The position numbers were made by a program, and so were the translations under genes. A stretch of 64,000 nucleotides of DNA from Rummeliibacillus stabekisii (GTDB taxonomy: Bacteria; Bacillota; Bacilli; Bacillales_A; Planococcaceae), in the NCBI RefSeq assembly GCF_007988965.1, contig NZ_BJVD01000001.1, forward strand, positions 248,001 through 312,000, written 5' to 3'. Numbering within the stretch: the first letter of the stretch is position 1; each line of letters starts with the position of its first letter. The notes beneath the pieces were generated by a model. The model worked only from the letters and a program-made list of their open reading frames with translations. It did no database searches and had not been told where the DNA came from. Below are positions 1-9,409 of the stretch, piece after piece.

Positions 1-31
1 GTCTTTTTGGTGCAATATCTTGAAATCGAAG

Positions 32-59
32 AAAAACCAGCCCCCCATTGGAAACTGGT
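32..59 (-). terminator. Rho-independent terminator of argGH
   Basis: Read on the minus strand, ACCAG and CTGGT close a hairpin whose inner part can extend with C-G and U-G pairs. A run of Ts follows. It lies just past the argH stop codon and ends the argG-argH transcript. Confidence 0.75.
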
Positions 60-70
60 CGTGATTTTCA

Positions 71-1462
71 TTACATACTTATTAGAGAACTTAAGATATC
101 TTGTGCTTTTTCAATTTGCTTCCGAACTTCTTCAAATCCTGTTCCACCCTGAGAGTTACGGCGACTAACTGCTGTTTCAGGAGCTAATACTTTGAATACA
201 TCGCTTTCAATAAGAGGGCTCGCTTGTTGCATCTCTTCTAATGATAAATCCAGTAAAAAATTGCTATGTTCTATACAGTAATATACTAACTTACCCGTAA
301 TTTCGTGTGCTTCCCTAAATGGCAAACCTTTTGTCACTAAATAATCTGCCAATTCGGTAGCATTTGAAAAATCATTATGAACTGCTTTATTTAAACTATC
401 TTGGTTTATGTTCATAGTACGAATCATTCCCTCAAATATACGCAGTGAGCCAGTAATTGTATGAAGTGTATCAAACATGCCTTCTTTGTCTTCTTGCAAA
501 TCTTTATTGTAAGCAAGTGGCAAGCCTTTCATTACCGTTAGCAAACCGATTAAATTGCCATATACACGGCCTGTTTTTCCCCTTATTAACTCTGCCATGT
601 CTGGATTCTTTTTCTGCGGCATAATACTCGAGCCAGTTGAAAAAGAGTCATCTAATTCAATAAATCTGAATTCCTCGCTCGACCAAAGAATAATTTCTTC
701 CGCCAATCTAGATAAATGTGTCATCAGCATTGAGCTATTGCTTAAAAATTCGATTATGAAATCACGGTCGCTTACAGCATCTATGCTATTTTGGTAAATA
801 TCTGAGAATCCCAATAGATTTGCAGTCAACTCTCTATCAATTGGAAATGTAGTTCCAGCCAAAGCTCCTGCTCCTAGAGGTGATAGATCAATTCTGCTGA
901 TTGACTCACTAAACCGTGACTTATCTCTTTCAAGCATCCAAAAATAGGCCATTAAATGATGCGCAAACGAGATAGGCTGAGCACGTTGCAAATGAGTATA
1001 ACCAGGAGCTATCGTTTCAATATGTTCTTTTGACTTTTCAATAATTGTATTTTGCAAAGATATGATAAGAGCAATTGTTTTCTTTACGTGTCTTTTTAAA
1101 AACAGATGCATATCCGTTGCAACTTGGTCATTTCTACTTCGTCCCGTATGCAATTTTCCACCTACAGGGCCTACAATATCGATTAGCATTTTTTCTAGAT
1201 TTAGATGAATATCTTCTTGCTCAACGGAATAGTGGAGCTCATTTTCTTCTGCCTTCTTCTGTAGTGTATGAAGGCCTTTTTTGATAGCGACAACTTCTTC
1301 GTGGTTAAGAATTCCCGTAGTACCGAGCATCGTCACATGGGCAATACTTCCTTCCAAATCTTCCAAGACTAATTCTTGATCGAAGCTGATGGATGCGCCG
1401 AATTCATCTACCCATTGTTCGGCTGATTTTTGGAAGCGCCCTCCCCATAGCTTGCTGCTCAT
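71..1462 (-). CDS. argH: Argininosuccinate lyase
   Basis: Cleaves argininosuccinate to arginine and fumarate, the last step of arginine synthesis; cytosolic homotetramer of the fumarase/aspartase superfamily. The 463-residue length is normal for the family. Conserved blocks are visible: HTGRSRND at about 105-112, THLQRAQP at 156-163, and the superfamily signature [10 protein letters not shown] at 278-287, whose serine sits on the catalytic loop. Its ATG overlaps the argG stop by four bases (ATGA), so the two genes are translationally coupled in one operon transcribed leftward. A hairpin terminator follows the stop codon. Nothing is missing or unusual. Confidence 0.97.
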   Translation of the reverse strand: MSSKLWGGRFQKSAEQWVDEFGASISFDQELVLEDLEGSIAHVTMLGTTGILNHEEVVAIKKGLHTLQKKAEENELHYSVEQEDIHLNLEKMLIDIVGPVGGKLHTGRSRNDQVATDMHLFLKRHVKKTIALIISLQNTIIEKSKEHIETIAPGYTHLQRAQPISFAHHLMAYFWMLERDKSRFSESISRIDLSPLGAGALAGTTFPIDRELTANLLGFSDIYQNSIDAVSDRDFIIEFLSNSSMLMTHLSRLAEEIILWSSEEFRFIELDDSFSTGSSIMPQKKNPDMAELIRGKTGRVYGNLIGLLTVMKGLPLAYNKDLQEDKEGMFDTLHTITGSLRIFEGMIRTMNINQDSLNKAVHNDFSNATELADYLVTKGLPFREAHEITGKLVYYCIEHSNFLLDLSLEEMQQASPLIESDVFKVLAPETAVSRRNSQGGTGFEEVRKQIEKAQDILSSLISM

Positions 1463-2670
1463 ACTTGCACCTTCTTAGTTTCCTTGTTGTTGATCATAGC
1501 ATTAACTTTTGTAGGAAGACCAAATAACTCAATAAATCCAATCGCTGAATTATGATTAAAAGCATCATCTTTTGTATACGTAGCTAGCTTTTCATCATAT
1601 AAAGAGTTAGGTGATTTACGACCTTCTACAATTGCATGACCTTTAAACAATTTAACGCGTACGGTGCCGTTAACAAACTTCTGCGTTTCTTTAATAAAGG
1701 CTTCTATGGCAATACGTAATGGTGAGAACCAAAGACCTTCATAAATTAATTCGGTTAACTTCTTCTCGACTACTGGTTTGAAATGAGCCAATTCTTTTAC
1801 CAGCGTTAAATCTTCTAATTCTTTATGCGCAAGAAGAAGAGTGTGAGCACCAGGCACTTCATATACCTCACGTGATTTAATACCAACTAAACGATTTTCC
1901 ACATGGTCAATGCGTCCAACTCCATGTTTGCCTGCTAGTTCATTTAGTTTTAAAATCAGATCTGCCAACTTATACTCTACTCCATCGATTGCAACAGGTA
2001 CTCCTTTTACAAATTCAATTTCTAATGTATCTGCTGTTTCAGGCGCATCTTCTAGGGATACAGTCAACTCATACGCATCTTCTGGCGGTGCTGCCCAAGG
2101 ATCTTCTAATATGCCACATTCATTTGCACGTCCCCAGAGATTTTGATCGATTGAAAAGGGGCTATCTAAATTGATAGGAATAGGAATGTTTTTAGATTTT
2201 GCATAATCAATCTCTTCCTCTCTACTCCATGCCCATTCTCTCACAGGCGCCAATACTTCTAAATCTGGGTTTAAAGATTGTATAGATACTTCAAAACGAA
2301 CTTGGTCGTTCCCTTTCCCTGTACAACCATGTGCCACTGCAGTTGCTCCTGTTTTTTCTGCAATTTCAACGAGTTTTTTTGAAATAAGCGGTCTTGATAA
2401 TGCTGATACAAGCGGATATTTTTGTTCATACCATGTATGACCTTGTAATGAGAGGAGCGCATATTCCTCTGCAAATTCATCTTTCGCATCTACCATATAC
2501 GACTCTGAAGCACCGACCTCGAGTGCTTTGTTCTTTACAAAATCCAAGTCCTTACCTTCCCCTACATCTAAACAACAAGCAACCACTTCATATCCTTTGT
2601 CCTTCAACCATTGGATTGCTACAGATGTATCCAAGCCTCCTGAATAAGCTAATACTACTTTTTTTGACAT
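1459..2670 (-). CDS. argG: Argininosuccinate synthase
   Basis: Joins citrulline and aspartate with ATP to form argininosuccinate, the step before ArgH. The 403-residue protein begins with the ATP-pyrophosphatase P-loop AYSGGLDTS at residues 8-16, followed by the conserved citrulline/aspartate-binding segments (for example [15 protein letters not shown] near 115-129). It is the first gene of a two-gene operon with argH. A GGAGG-type ribosome binding site precedes the ATG, and the upstream 100 bases hold AT-rich imperfect palindromes resembling ArgR/AhrC boxes, so arginine repression is expected. Confidence 0.97.
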   Translation of the reverse strand: MSKKVVLAYSGGLDTSVAIQWLKDKGYEVVACCLDVGEGKDLDFVKNKALEVGASESYMVDAKDEFAEEYALLSLQGHTWYEQKYPLVSALSRPLISKKLVEIAEKTGATAVAHGCTGKGNDQVRFEVSIQSLNPDLEVLAPVREWAWSREEEIDYAKSKNIPIPINLDSPFSIDQNLWGRANECGILEDPWAAPPEDAYELTVSLEDAPETADTLEIEFVKGVPVAIDGVEYKLADLILKLNELAGKHGVGRIDHVENRLVGIKSREVYEVPGAHTLLLAHKELEDLTLVKELAHFKPVVEKKLTELIYEGLWFSPLRIAIEAFIKETQKFVNGTVRVKLFKGHAIVEGRKSPNSLYDEKLATYTKDDAFNHNSAIGFIELFGLPTKVNAMINNKETKKVQV

Positions 2671-2686
2671 TGCCCATTCCTCCTTT

Positions 2687-2775
2687 ATGTATTTTTATAC
2701 ATATTTATTTTATATTTATGCATTTATGTTAACATGTAATATTTATTAATTCAAGTGAATGTTCATGCATTTTAA
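2687..2775 (-). promoter_or_regulatory. argG promoter with ArgR/AhrC-like boxes
   Basis: Reading toward argG, a possible -35 TTGAAT (2754-2749) and -10 TAACAT (2731-2726) are 17 bases apart. A near-palindrome TGTATAAAAATACA lies at 2688-2701, and further TGAAT/ATGCAT half-sites at 2713-2728 and 2756-2770. They resemble the TGAATAAAAATTCA-type ARG box of Bacillus. The assignment is by pattern and by the downstream gene only. Confidence 0.45.
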
Positions 2776-2864
2776 TAAATTATTTGTTTTTTCACTTGAA
2801 TCAGTCTTTTTTACTCAAATTTCATTCAGTACTATCCACATAGGAAATCTTCATTTTCAAAACA

Positions 2865-2904
2865 CAAAAATAGCGGTAATACGTATAGTACGTATCACCG
2901 CTAT
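2865..2904 (-). terminator. Terminator of the SDR gene
   Basis: A long inverted repeat (ATAGCGGT ... ACCGCTAT with an inner ACGTA/TACGT stem) is followed on the minus strand by TTTTTG. It separates the dehydrogenase gene from the argG promoter. Confidence 0.8.
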
Positions 2905-2917
2905 AAGAATAAAACTC

Positions 2918-3673
2918 TTACTTTTTATAAAAAAAACTCTTCCCCAGCTTCTCAATCAACGCCGGTGCTACAGCATAAAATTTGCTTGTAATGCCCATAA
3001 CTCTCGGCAAATTGACTTCCCTTATTCTTGTTCCTATTGTACGGATTGTAGCATCCGCCACTTTCTCAGGTTGGAGTAATATGTTTTTCATAGCACTCCT
3101 ATAGGAGGCTGTACGGTCCGCTTTATCTAGAAACGGTGTATCAATAGGACCTGGATGTATACAGGTTACAGCAATGCAATAGGGTTTCAGCTCCATTCGC
3201 AATGCATTAGTATAACCAATGAGTGCATGTTTTGTCGCTGCATAGATAGCGGACTTTGGAGTTGCTACTTTCCCTGCTTGCGAGCCTATATAAATCAGCT
3301 GACCGTATCCTTTTTCTTCTTTCATTTTTGCAGCTAAATACTTCGTTAATAAAATGGGTGCCTGTACGTTCACTGAAATCATGTCCATAATATCCTGATT
3401 CTCTGTTTCTGCGGCATACTCAAATGTACCAATACCAGCTGAAAAAATTGCAACATCTAGCTCTGGCAACTGATTTACTAACCCCAACACACCTTCTGCA
3501 TTTGATAAATCACTTTGTATTACGGTAATACCTTTTGAACGGATCTCTTCTAAAGCCGATAAATTTCGGCCTGTTGCAATTATATTATCACCACGTTCAG
3601 CAAGCTTTAATGCAATGAGACGTCCTACTCCAGACGTTGCACCAGTAACCAAAATGGTTTTATTTTTTTTCAT
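2918..3673 (-). CDS. Short-chain dehydrogenase/reductase
   Basis: Classical SDR-family NAD(P)-dependent oxidoreductase of about 251 residues; substrate unknown. The N-terminal cofactor motif TGATSGVG lies at residues 10-17, the FSAG (NNAG-equivalent) motif near 78-81, and the catalytic triad is Ser131, Tyr144, Lys148 in the YAATK motif. The start is taken at ATG 3673 because GGAG lies nine bases upstream; an in-frame ATG at 3688 has no comparable site. The gene overlaps the 3' end of the upstream metallo-hydrolase gene by 14 bases, so the two are probably co-transcribed. The shared substrate, if any, is unknown. Confidence 0.88.
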   Translation of the reverse strand: MKKNKTILVTGATSGVGRLIALKLAERGDNIIATGRNLSALEEIRSKGITVIQSDLSNAEGVLGLVNQLPELDVAIFSAGIGTFEYAAETENQDIMDMISVNVQAPILLTKYLAAKMKEEKGYGQLIYIGSQAGKVATPKSAIYAATKHALIGYTNALRMELKPYCIAVTCIHPGPIDTPFLDKADRTASYRSAMKNILLQPEKVADATIRTIGTRIREVNLPRVMGITSKFYAVAPALIEKLGKSFFYKK

Positions 3674-4604
3674 ACCAAAATACTCCATTGGAATCCGTTT
3701 CTTCTCTAATTAACTCACAATCTAGCAAATAATCGATTTGACCGATTGTTTGGGAAAGGGTCAGACCCAGTTGTGATTCATAATGTGTAGGGAAGATTAT
3801 TTTAGTCAGCTCAAATGTATTTTGAGGCTTTCCTTCTAATAAACTTAATACTTTCATTGCTCGAAGATGCTGCTTTTCAAGCCTTGCATTCACTAGTTCT
3901 GAAACATTATGAATATCGCCACCATGTCCACTGTATAGGACATCTATTGGTAATGTTAATAGTTTTTTCAATGAATTGTTATATTGTAACAATGACTTAG
4001 CTCTTTTAGACTTTGGATTCAACGGTGGTTCTATTAACGGATTAGAAGCGATACGATCCAGGAGCAGGTCACCACCAAAAATACATCTTTTCTTTTCGTT
4101 CCAAAAAGCAAAATGACTTTGTGCATGACCTAGTGTTTCTATTGCAACGAGTCCAGGATGACCTGGTATTTCATCTCCTTCATGAATAAGGTCGGTCAAA
4201 GTACGCTCCCCAAGCATTTCTATCGAACGAGTCATTTTTTTAACCCATCCAAAGTATTTTTCTGGTACCCCTTCCTCTTTCATCCGATCGAGGTAAAAAT
4301 CATAATGTGAATTAAGGAAAACGGGGTCACGTCGTAGCCACGCATCTATATAAACATGCCCTAATACTTTGGCGTTAGGAAATGCATCAATTAAACCAAT
4401 ATGGTCTGGATGGTGATGCGTTAGAATTACTTGTTCAATATCAGTCATTTGATAACCGGCATTTTTTATTCCCGCTTCCATTGCTTCTAAAGCAACACTT
4501 GTTTTGGTTCCTACATCAATAATGGAAAGCGCATCATCTTTTAGTAAATATGAGTTAACCGTTCCTTCTGGGTATGGAACAGGTGTCGTTATTTTTTGTA
4601 TCAT
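3660..4604 (-). CDS. Metallo-beta-lactamase-fold hydrolase
   Basis: A 314-residue MBL-fold hydrolase. The dinuclear zinc motif THHHPDH is at residues 62-68, and later metal ligands are recognisable in TLGHAQSH and SGHGGD. The C-terminal 70 or so residues look like the winged-helix tail of the LACTB2/YflN-like group, which includes thioesterases and endoribonucleases, so the activity cannot be fixed from sequence. AAGGGG precedes the ATG. It is the first gene of an overlapping pair with the SDR gene. Confidence 0.85.
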   Translation of the reverse strand: MIQKITTPVPYPEGTVNSYLLKDDALSIIDVGTKTSVALEAMEAGIKNAGYQMTDIEQVILTHHHPDHIGLIDAFPNAKVLGHVYIDAWLRRDPVFLNSHYDFYLDRMKEEGVPEKYFGWVKKMTRSIEMLGERTLTDLIHEGDEIPGHPGLVAIETLGHAQSHFAFWNEKKRCIFGGDLLLDRIASNPLIEPPLNPKSKRAKSLLQYNNSLKKLLTLPIDVLYSGHGGDIHNVSELVNARLEKQHLRAMKVLSLLEGKPQNTFELTKIIFPTHYESQLGLTLSQTIGQIDYLLDCELIREETDSNGVFWYEKK

Positions 4605-4682
4605 ACCAAAACCCCTTTTGCTTAAATGAATTACTATTCACTTTATTGTATCTCTTTTTAGAGGAATCGTCATTCATTTGAT

Positions 4683-4711
4683 TTGACAGATTTAACAATT
4701 TTGCCTATAAT
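4683..4711 (+). promoter_or_regulatory. Sigma-A promoter of the proC T-box transcript
   Basis: A perfect consensus promoter: TTGACA at 4683-4688, a 17-base spacer, and TATAAT at 4706-4711. Transcription should begin near 4718, just ahead of the T-box Stem I. Confidence 0.9.
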
Positions 4712-4717
4712 CTCATT

Positions 4718-4956
4718 TACATATCTAAAAGCGAAGACGAAGAATAGTACACAGAAAATTTGTTTCAAGAGAATGCGGCCCCGTGCTGAAAGCTGCATAT
4801 TCAAATTTCTTTGGAACCTGCTTCCGAGCTGCTATGCAAACATAGCCGTAACTCTGCGATAAAGGGCAATAGTTGTGCTGCACTCGCAGCGAAACAAGGT
4901 GGTACCGCGGATTCTGCATTTTCGTCCTTTTTAGTTAGGATGAAAATGCTTTTTTA
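4718..4956 (+). promoter_or_regulatory. T-box riboswitch, proline specifier (CCU)
   Basis: Leader RNA that senses uncharged tRNA. The invariant T-box AAGGTGGTACCGCG lies at 4896-4909; its TGGT can pair with the tRNA ACCA end. Stem I is closed partly by GAAATTTG-type pairing (about 4756-4765 with 4801-4809). The specifier loop on its 3' side reads GGAACCTG, placing CCT (proline) at 4817-4819, which agrees with the downstream proC. An intrinsic terminator follows: GCATTTTCGTCCT (4916-4928) pairs with AGGATGAAAATGC (4937-4949), then six Ts. When proline tRNA is uncharged the antiterminator forms and proC is transcribed. Confidence 0.94.
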
Positions 4957-5010
4957 TTTGCAAGTATAATTTCCGCGCTTATAGAAAAATTACATGTAGG
5001 AGGCGATTAT

Positions 5011-5826
5011 ATGGAGACAATTGTATTTGCAGGCGTTGGAGCAATGGCAGAAGCAATCATTCAGGGCTTTGTGAAAGAAGGTGTCGTACCGCCGAGAAAC
5101 ATGTACGTTATGAATAAATCGGATAAAGAAAAGCTACAAAAAATTGCTCATAAATATGGAGTCCAAATCGTCTGTGAAGATCGCGCCATTTTAGCGAAAG
5201 CAGATCTTTTAATCCTCGCTATGAAACCAAAAGATATCCAAGGAGCGATGGAGAATCTATTTCCTTATCTAGGTGCAAATACCACTGTGTTATCGGTGGC
5301 AGCTGGTGTCTCTATGCAGTCCATTGAAGAGAAACTTGGCAAACGCCCTGTTGTGCGGGTCATGCCAAACACATCTGCTTCAATTGGCATGTCTGCAAGT
5401 GGTATAGCGTTTAATCGCTTAGTTACTGATTCACAAAAAGACGTATTTATAGGCATGCTTGAAGCCATTGGATTAGTTATTGAAGTCGAGGAAGATGAGT
5501 TGCATGCAGTCACGGCATTATCGGGCAGCGGTCCTGCCTATCTATACTATTTGGTCGAGGCTTTCGAACAGGCTGGTATGAAATTTGGGTTAAGCCAAAA
5601 AACAGTACGCAATTTAGCTGTTCAAACGATTGCCGGCGCTGCAGAAATGTTAAAACAAACCGATGAAGAGCCTAGCGAATTAAGAAGGAAAGTGACAAGT
5701 CCCGGCGGAACAACAGAAGCAGGCATTAAAGCATTAGAAGAACATGATTTCAAAGAAATTATTATGGCCTGTGTACAAAATGCGGAAGCTAAATCGCGCG
5801 AACTATCAGCTTTATTGGATAAATAA
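5011..5826 (+). CDS. proC: Pyrroline-5-carboxylate reductase
   Basis: Reduces 1-pyrroline-5-carboxylate to proline with NAD(P)H, the last step of proline synthesis. The 271-residue protein has the N-terminal Rossmann motif FAGVGAMAEA and the family signature beginning ALSGSGPAY at about 168-176. The ribosome binding site is AGGAGG eight bases before the ATG. It stands alone rather than with proBA, and is controlled by the proline T-box directly upstream. A perfect palindromic terminator follows. Confidence 0.97.
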   Translation: METIVFAGVGAMAEAIIQGFVKEGVVPPRNMYVMNKSDKEKLQKIAHKYGVQIVCEDRAILAKADLLILAMKPKDIQGAMENLFPYLGANTTVLSVAAGVSMQSIEEKLGKRPVVRVMPNTSASIGMSASGIAFNRLVTDSQKDVFIGMLEAIGLVIEVEEDELHAVTALSGSGPAYLYYLVEAFEQAGMKFGLSQKTVRNLAVQTIAGAAEMLKQTDEEPSELRRKVTSPGGTTEAGIKALEEHDFKEIIMACVQNAEAKSRELSALLDK

Positions 5827-5844
5827 AAATGCAAATCTGTAATA

Positions 5845-5882
5845 AAAAAGCTATTGATGTATATATACATCAATAGCTTTTT
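5845..5882. terminator. Bidirectional terminator between proC and the LPXTG gene
   Basis: A 38-base perfect palindrome with A-run and T-run flanks. It can terminate proC rightward and the convergent surface-protein gene leftward. Confidence 0.88.
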
Positions 5883-5899
5883 GTCTTAAATAGACTAAT

Positions 5900-6220
5900 T
5901 TATTTATTTTTAGTTTTTTCATTGCTACGATTTGCTGTTTTAGAACGACTTGTAATCAAAGCCAATAATAAAAAGAACCCTGCAATTGAAAAATATAAAC
6001 CTGAATGGTTTGCTTCTACACCTGTTTGGGGTAGTGTATTTTGTACAAATTCTGCTTTATTAACATCATGTGAGCTAGCAACAGTTGCTGTATTACTTTC
6101 CACACTCGTTGAATTGGTAGAAGAAGCCGTTTGTGCATGGGCATAAGAACCTTGTCCCATCAAAAAAGTGAGTCCTAGAATACCAGAACATACTAGATTT
6201 ATACAATATTTCTTTATCAT
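5900..6220 (-). CDS. Small LPXTG sortase-anchored surface protein
   Basis: A predicted cell-wall protein of 106 residues and unknown role. It begins with a basic N-terminus and hydrophobic signal peptide ending near AHAQT, continues with a Ser/Thr/Asn-rich spacer of about 45 residues, and ends with the sortase motif LPQTG, a hydrophobic span and a basic tail (SRSKTANRSNEKTKNK). The start at 6220 is chosen for its GAGGTG site; an in-frame ATG at 6277 would place the signal peptide internally. No folded domain fits between signal and anchor, so it may be a spacer, a surface tag, or the remnant of a larger adhesin. Confidence 0.75.
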   Translation of the reverse strand: MIKKYCINLVCSGILGLTFLMGQGSYAHAQTASSTNSTSVESNTATVASSHDVNKAEFVQNTLPQTGVEANHSGLYFSIAGFFLLLALITSRSKTANRSNEKTKNK

Positions 6221-6331
6221 TTTTTCACACCTCAACATTAATATACAAACATGCTCTTTGTAGACTTTACGTCCCATCGCCCCATTATATACCTAACATC
6301 GAGATTAGGCTATTTTTTTCTTATAAGTTTG

Positions 6332-9300
6332 CTATTTTAAAACGAATTTTGTATGACTATGCCCTTCCTTGCTTTTCTTCACTTCTAATAGAGCGGGCAT
6401 TGCGTCTTTTAATTCGGCCACATGCGAAATAATACCAACAATCCTACCATTATTCTGCAGATCAATCAGTGTTCGAATTGCTTTATTTAATGCTTCTTCA
6501 TCTAACGTGCCAAATCCTTCATCAATAAACATCGTGTCAATTTGAATATTGCCTTGGAATGATTGAATAACGTCGGACATACCAAGAGCTAATGATAAGG
6601 ATGCGTTGAACTTTTCGCCACCTGATAGAGTTTTTACATCTCGTTTTTGTCCAGTATACGCATCATAGACATCTAAGCCTAAACCACTCTGTTTTCCCCT
6701 TGCTTCTTGTCGGTCACTTCTAACAAGTCTATATTGTCCCCCTGACATTGGATGCAATCTCGTATTGGCTGCATGGATGATTTGCTCCAAATATTCAATT
6801 TGCAAAAAGCGTTCAAAAGAAATCTTCAATGAATTCTGACCACGTAAGACATTATACAAGTCTATAATTTTCGCAGTTTTTTCTTCTAACTGCTGTATCT
6901 CTTTACCGCTTTCTTCTATTTCTTTTACCAACCTGTGCCCATCTGCTTGATACTTTTTAATAGCATGGATTTGTTCATTTAAACTCTTTGCTTCCAATTG
7001 AATAGCGGCAAGCTGACGCTCTAAATTAGTTTCATCTTTTGTTTGTTGGCCTGCATATTCTTCCACGCCTGCTTTAATTTGCTCCTTCAATGCATATAAA
7101 TGCAATTTATATGCTTCATAGGAAGATTCCAATGTTTCAATGTCTGAAAGCTTCAGCCTCGCTGCTTGATAGGCGCTTCCTTGATCAAAACCCGCAGAAT
7201 AGACCGCTTCTTTAAACTGACTTTGCGCCTCTTCTAAGGCTTGTTTAGCCAAGGTATAATTTTTCTCTGCACTATCGATTGTTGCTCTAAGAGAGACAAC
7301 CTTATTCTTCGATTGTTCTATTTTCTTTTCTATTACTTCATAATGCCTAACTAACTCAGCTTTTTTAAAAGATAGCTCTTTAATTTTTGAAGTCAATGCT
7401 TGTATAGAGGAAAGGCCAGCTGGAATCTCCTTTTGTAAGCTTTCGTATTCTCCTCGTACTTGATAAAAGCTCTCAAGATTTGCATTTTTCTCTAGTTCAA
7501 GAGTTGAATATTTTTGTTGTAACATTTCCCTCTTATCATCAAGTAGCTGCTTCTCTTGTCGAAGTACTTCTAACTTCTTCTTTTGTCGCTTTAAATCGTT
7601 GACTTCTTGCTCTAATAGTTGAAACTCCTGGGAGACTTTTTCACCATCTGTCGGCTCCATATCCAATCTACGTAGCTCTTCTTCCCACTGAAGACTTTGT
7701 TGTCTACCGGCATTTACACTGGCTTGGTATTCAAAGTAAGCTGTAGAAGCTGTATCAGCCTCGTATTTCAATGCAGACAATTGCTGCTCTGTTAGCGAAA
7801 TATCATGATTGCCTTCTAGCGATCGATGTTCCAAGCTTCCGCAAACAGGACATGGTTCACCATCCACAAGCTTTGTGGCAAGGACACTTGCTTGGTTATT
7901 AATCCATTTCTTTTCTTCACGCTCATAGTTTTCAAGTTTTGTTTCATACATTTGCTTTTTGGCTTTTTCATCCATGAGCAACTGTTCTAAAGATAACATT
8001 TGTCTCTGCCACTTTTGCCAAGTTGATTGTTTTTCTTTTAATTCTGTTAGAGTGACGACCTTTTCATCATAGGTTTCTAATTGTTTATGAAGTGATGTAA
8101 TTTGTGTTGCATGCTGATTTCGTTGATTATCAACCGTCTCTAAGTCAGCTGTAATCAACTTCAATCGATTAGTAAAGTTCTCAACATCAAGTTGTCTTTT
8201 CGATAATTTTTCAGAAACCTTCTCAAGTTCATTGAGCTTCACTTCAAGCTTTTGCAATGTTGAAAGCTCAATAGTGAGCTGCTCTATCATTGGCATATTC
8301 TGTTTTGCTTCGTTGAATTCCACTTCTAGCTTTTGATGCTCCATTGTTGTGAGTCGAAATCCTTCTTCCAACTTGGCTAATTCTTGTTCTTTCTGCTTCT
8401 TTTCTTGTAATTTTTCATAGTATCTTTCTTCTATCGGAATAATATGGCTGGCTTTTTTAGCATTTTCAATTCTTTGCTTTATTTGTTCAAAATGCTCTTT
8501 TTGTTCTTCTAACCGTTTCAGCTCTGCTTCTTTTTCCTTATAAGATATTAGACGTTTGTTAAACTCTTTTGTTTCAACAAGAAGGGTATGATGTAAGTTG
8601 ATTTTCAAGTTAAGCTCTTGGATTAAAGCTTCTTTTTCAGCCTGCTGCTCTTGGTAATATTGTACCTCTTCAGCTAACGCAAATAGCAACTGGTAAATAT
8701 TAATATGTTCTGCGCTTAACACTTCGTTGAGATGTGAATTACGTTCTGGTATTACGGATTGAATTTGTTTAATATATAAGTCTCTCTTTGCATGCGCTTT
8801 TTCTAAAGAATTCATTGCTAAGTCTCTTTTAATTTTTAAACTATCCGCTAAATGGCGATAGGATTCCGTTTTAAAAATTTTCCGCAGAATAGCTTCTTTA
8901 TTCTCCGTTTCTGACGTTAGCAACTTACGGAATTCTCCTTGTGGCAACATAACTATTTGTTTAAATTGATCCTTCGATAAACCTATCAGTTCTTCCATTT
9001 TCCGATTTATTTCTGTGAGTTTTTGTGATTCAACTACTGGCTTTTCGCCATCAGATTCCACTTTAACAAATTCCAATTTATCGCCCGTAGCATTTTTATT
9101 TCCTTTTTTCTTGTGAGCTAGTTGACGAAAAATACGGTAAGTGCTGCCCTTAATTGTAAATAAAAGTTCAGCTGATGTATGAATATCCTCTGCTGCAAAA
9201 TGGCTACGTATTTCCCTTATTTCCGCTCTGTCTTCACCACTTGCAGAACCATATAAGGCAAAACAGATTCCATCAAAAATTGTTGTCTTCCCAGCACCAG

Positions 9301-9409
9301 TCATTCCAGCAATAACGAAGAGTCTATGTTCCCCAAGCTCCCTAAAGTCAATGATTTCTGTTTGTTTGTATGGACCAAATGCGGTTAATTTCAGCTGTAA
9401 TGGCTTCAT
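6332..9409 (-). CDS. sbcC: Nuclease subunit SbcC (Rad50 family)
   Basis: ATPase subunit of the SbcCD nuclease, which opens hairpins and processes blocked DNA ends. The protein is 1025 residues: Walker A GMTGAGKT at 35-42, two long coiled-coil arms, a zinc-hook CPVC near 516-519, then the ABC signature LSGGEK near 925 and Walker B FIDEGFGTLDEEAL. The architecture and length are typical of Bacillales SbcC. Its start overlaps the sbcD stop by four bases (ATGA), so the two subunits are translationally coupled. Confidence 0.95.
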   Translation of the reverse strand: MKPLQLKLTAFGPYKQTEIIDFRELGEHRLFVIAGMTGAGKTTIFDGICFALYGSASGEDRAEIREIRSHFAAEDIHTSAELLFTIKGSTYRIFRQLAHKKKGNKNATGDKLEFVKVESDGEKPVVESQKLTEINRKMEELIGLSKDQFKQIVMLPQGEFRKLLTSETENKEAILRKIFKTESYRHLADSLKIKRDLAMNSLEKAHAKRDLYIKQIQSVIPERNSHLNEVLSAEHINIYQLLFALAEEVQYYQEQQAEKEALIQELNLKINLHHTLLVETKEFNKRLISYKEKEAELKRLEEQKEHFEQIKQRIENAKKASHIIPIEERYYEKLQEKKQKEQELAKLEEGFRLTTMEHQKLEVEFNEAKQNMPMIEQLTIELSTLQKLEVKLNELEKVSEKLSKRQLDVENFTNRLKLITADLETVDNQRNQHATQITSLHKQLETYDEKVVTLTELKEKQSTWQKWQRQMLSLEQLLMDEKAKKQMYETKLENYEREEKKWINNQASVLATKLVDGEPCPVCGSLEHRSLEGNHDISLTEQQLSALKYEADTASTAYFEYQASVNAGRQQSLQWEEELRRLDMEPTDGEKVSQEFQLLEQEVNDLKRQKKKLEVLRQEKQLLDDKREMLQQKYSTLELEKNANLESFYQVRGEYESLQKEIPAGLSSIQALTSKIKELSFKKAELVRHYEVIEKKIEQSKNKVVSLRATIDSAEKNYTLAKQALEEAQSQFKEAVYSAGFDQGSAYQAARLKLSDIETLESSYEAYKLHLYALKEQIKAGVEEYAGQQTKDETNLERQLAAIQLEAKSLNEQIHAIKKYQADGHRLVKEIEESGKEIQQLEEKTAKIIDLYNVLRGQNSLKISFERFLQIEYLEQIIHAANTRLHPMSGGQYRLVRSDRQEARGKQSGLGLDVYDAYTGQKRDVKTLSGGEKFNASLSLALGMSDVIQSFQGNIQIDTMFIDEGFGTLDEEALNKAIRTLIDLQNNGRIVGIISHVAELKDAMPALLEVKKSKEGHSHTKFVLK

